Source of the DNA: Deltaproteobacteria bacterium
Lineage (GTDB): Bacteria > UBA10199 > 2-02-FULL-44-16
DNA length: 6,613 nt
Reading direction: 5' to 3'
NCBI GenBank assembly: GCA_016203825.1
Contig: JACQMA010000180.1
Location: 1 to 6,613, forward strand
The position numbers and the translations under genes are program-made. The notes below the pieces were generated by a model. That model was not told the DNA's origin and did no database searches. It saw only the letters and a list, made by a program, of their open reading frames with translations. Each line of letters begins with the position of its first letter. Position 1 is the stretch's first letter. Below, piece by piece: positions 6,334 through 6,613 of this stretch.

Positions 6334-6364
6334 AAACCCCGTCCCGCAATGCGGGGCGGGGTTT
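6334..6364. terminator. Bidirectional terminator between the convergent csp and LD-carboxypeptidase genes
   Basis: A 14-bp stem (6334-6347 with 6351-6364) pairs completely except for one G-T wobble around a three-base AAT loop. The core is CCCCG-T-CCCGC against GCGGG-G-CGGGG. On the plus strand it ends in TTTTC, and on the minus strand in TTTCG. The plus-strand direction for csp is the better terminator. The same hairpin sits just after the stop codon of the minus-strand gene. Confidence 0.85.
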
Positions 6365-6370
6365 TCATTT

Positions 6371-6613
6371 CTAGCGAACACCGGATTCTTCGAAGAAAAG
6401 TCGCTTCTTTTTGGAATCGATGGAAACCCGAACGCCGAGGGGAATGGTCACATTTTCAATTCCGTGTCCCGACGGAAAACCCAAAAAGACAGGAAACGGT
6501 GCATCACGGAAATAGCGCCGTAAATACGTGCGAACATTCTTTCGAGAATTATGAAGACACCCGGTCATCTCGGAAAAAACAACACCCCGAACACCGTCAA
6601 ATTTTCCGGCAAG
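6371..6613 (-). CDS. LD-carboxypeptidase, peptidase S66 family (C-terminal 80 residues, truncated by window edge)
   Basis: The minus-strand frame is open from the right edge to TAG at 6373-6371 and gives 80 residues. It begins LAGKFDGVRGVVFSEMTGC and ends with KKKRLFFEESGVR. The segment PVFLGFPSGHGIENVTIPLG matches the conserved C-terminal region of S66 peptidases, where the GH histidine is part of the Ser-Glu-His triad; the downstream GVRVSID and hydrophobic-acidic tail also fit. Family members act in the cytoplasm. They either cleave the terminal D-alanine from L,D-linked murein tetrapeptides during peptidoglycan recycling (LdcA) or hydrolyse related amide bonds such as in microcin C (MccF). 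Which one cannot be decided from the C-terminus. An ATG at 6568 is internal, since the conserved region starts upstream of it. Confidence 0.85.
   Translation of the reverse strand, partial: LAGKFDGVRGVVFSEMTGCLHNSRKNVRTYLRRYFRDAPFPVFLGFPSGHGIENVTIPLGVRVSIDSKKKRLFFEESGVR

Noticed and set aside
1..6613. Mobile element, CRISPR array, tRNA or rRNA
   Set aside because: No transposase, short direct-repeat array with spacers, or cloverleaf or ribosomal RNA sequence was recognised on either strand.

Overview
The window looks like chromosomal DNA (roughly 50% GC by eye) from a Gram-negative bacterium of the old 'deltaproteobacterial' type (Myxococcota, Bdellovibrionota or a related uncultured lineage). 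This rests on gene content, not a marker gene: a Hanks-type kinase with an HRDLSPAN catalytic loop, a delta-60-type beta-propeller exoprotein, two strong sigma-54 promoter matches and a very large repeat-bearing class III nucleotide cyclase. The exact taxon cannot be read from this sequence.

Layout. Positions 1-566 (minus) hold the N-terminal 188 residues of a Ser/Thr protein kinase that runs off the left edge. Its start has no Shine-Dalgarno but sits immediately downstream of a -24/-12 promoter (578-593), so a near-leaderless transcript is predicted. Positions 708-2336 (minus) encode a secreted protein, probably a lipoprotein, with a fibronectin type III domain and a seven-blade propeller. 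It is preceded by a consensus-perfect sigma-54 promoter (2366-2382) and a good ribosome binding site. The divergent intergenic region holds an AT-rich 14-bp inverted repeat (2436-2502) that could be an enhancer or operator. Positions 2575-5964 (plus) encode the centrepiece: an 1129-residue protein with an N-terminal class III cyclase domain, one transmembrane helix and about 23 tandem 32-residue YD-like repeats predicted to lie outside the cytoplasm. Its substrate-selecting residue is Glu, as in guanylate cyclases, so cGMP synthesis is plausible.

A rho-independent terminator (6029-6060) follows. Only 38 bases later comes a cold-shock protein gene (6099-6311), so that terminator may lie inside the csp leader. 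A long GC-rich hairpin (6334-6364) separates csp from a convergent gene, the C-terminus of an LD-carboxypeptidase (S66 family), which leaves the window on the right.

Working together (inference): the kinase and the propeller protein probably share sigma-54 control, hence an enhancer-binding activator encoded elsewhere. The divergent cyclase would couple an extracytoplasmic repeat domain to a cyclic nucleotide signal. The cold-shock gene and the carboxypeptidase look like unrelated housekeeping neighbours.
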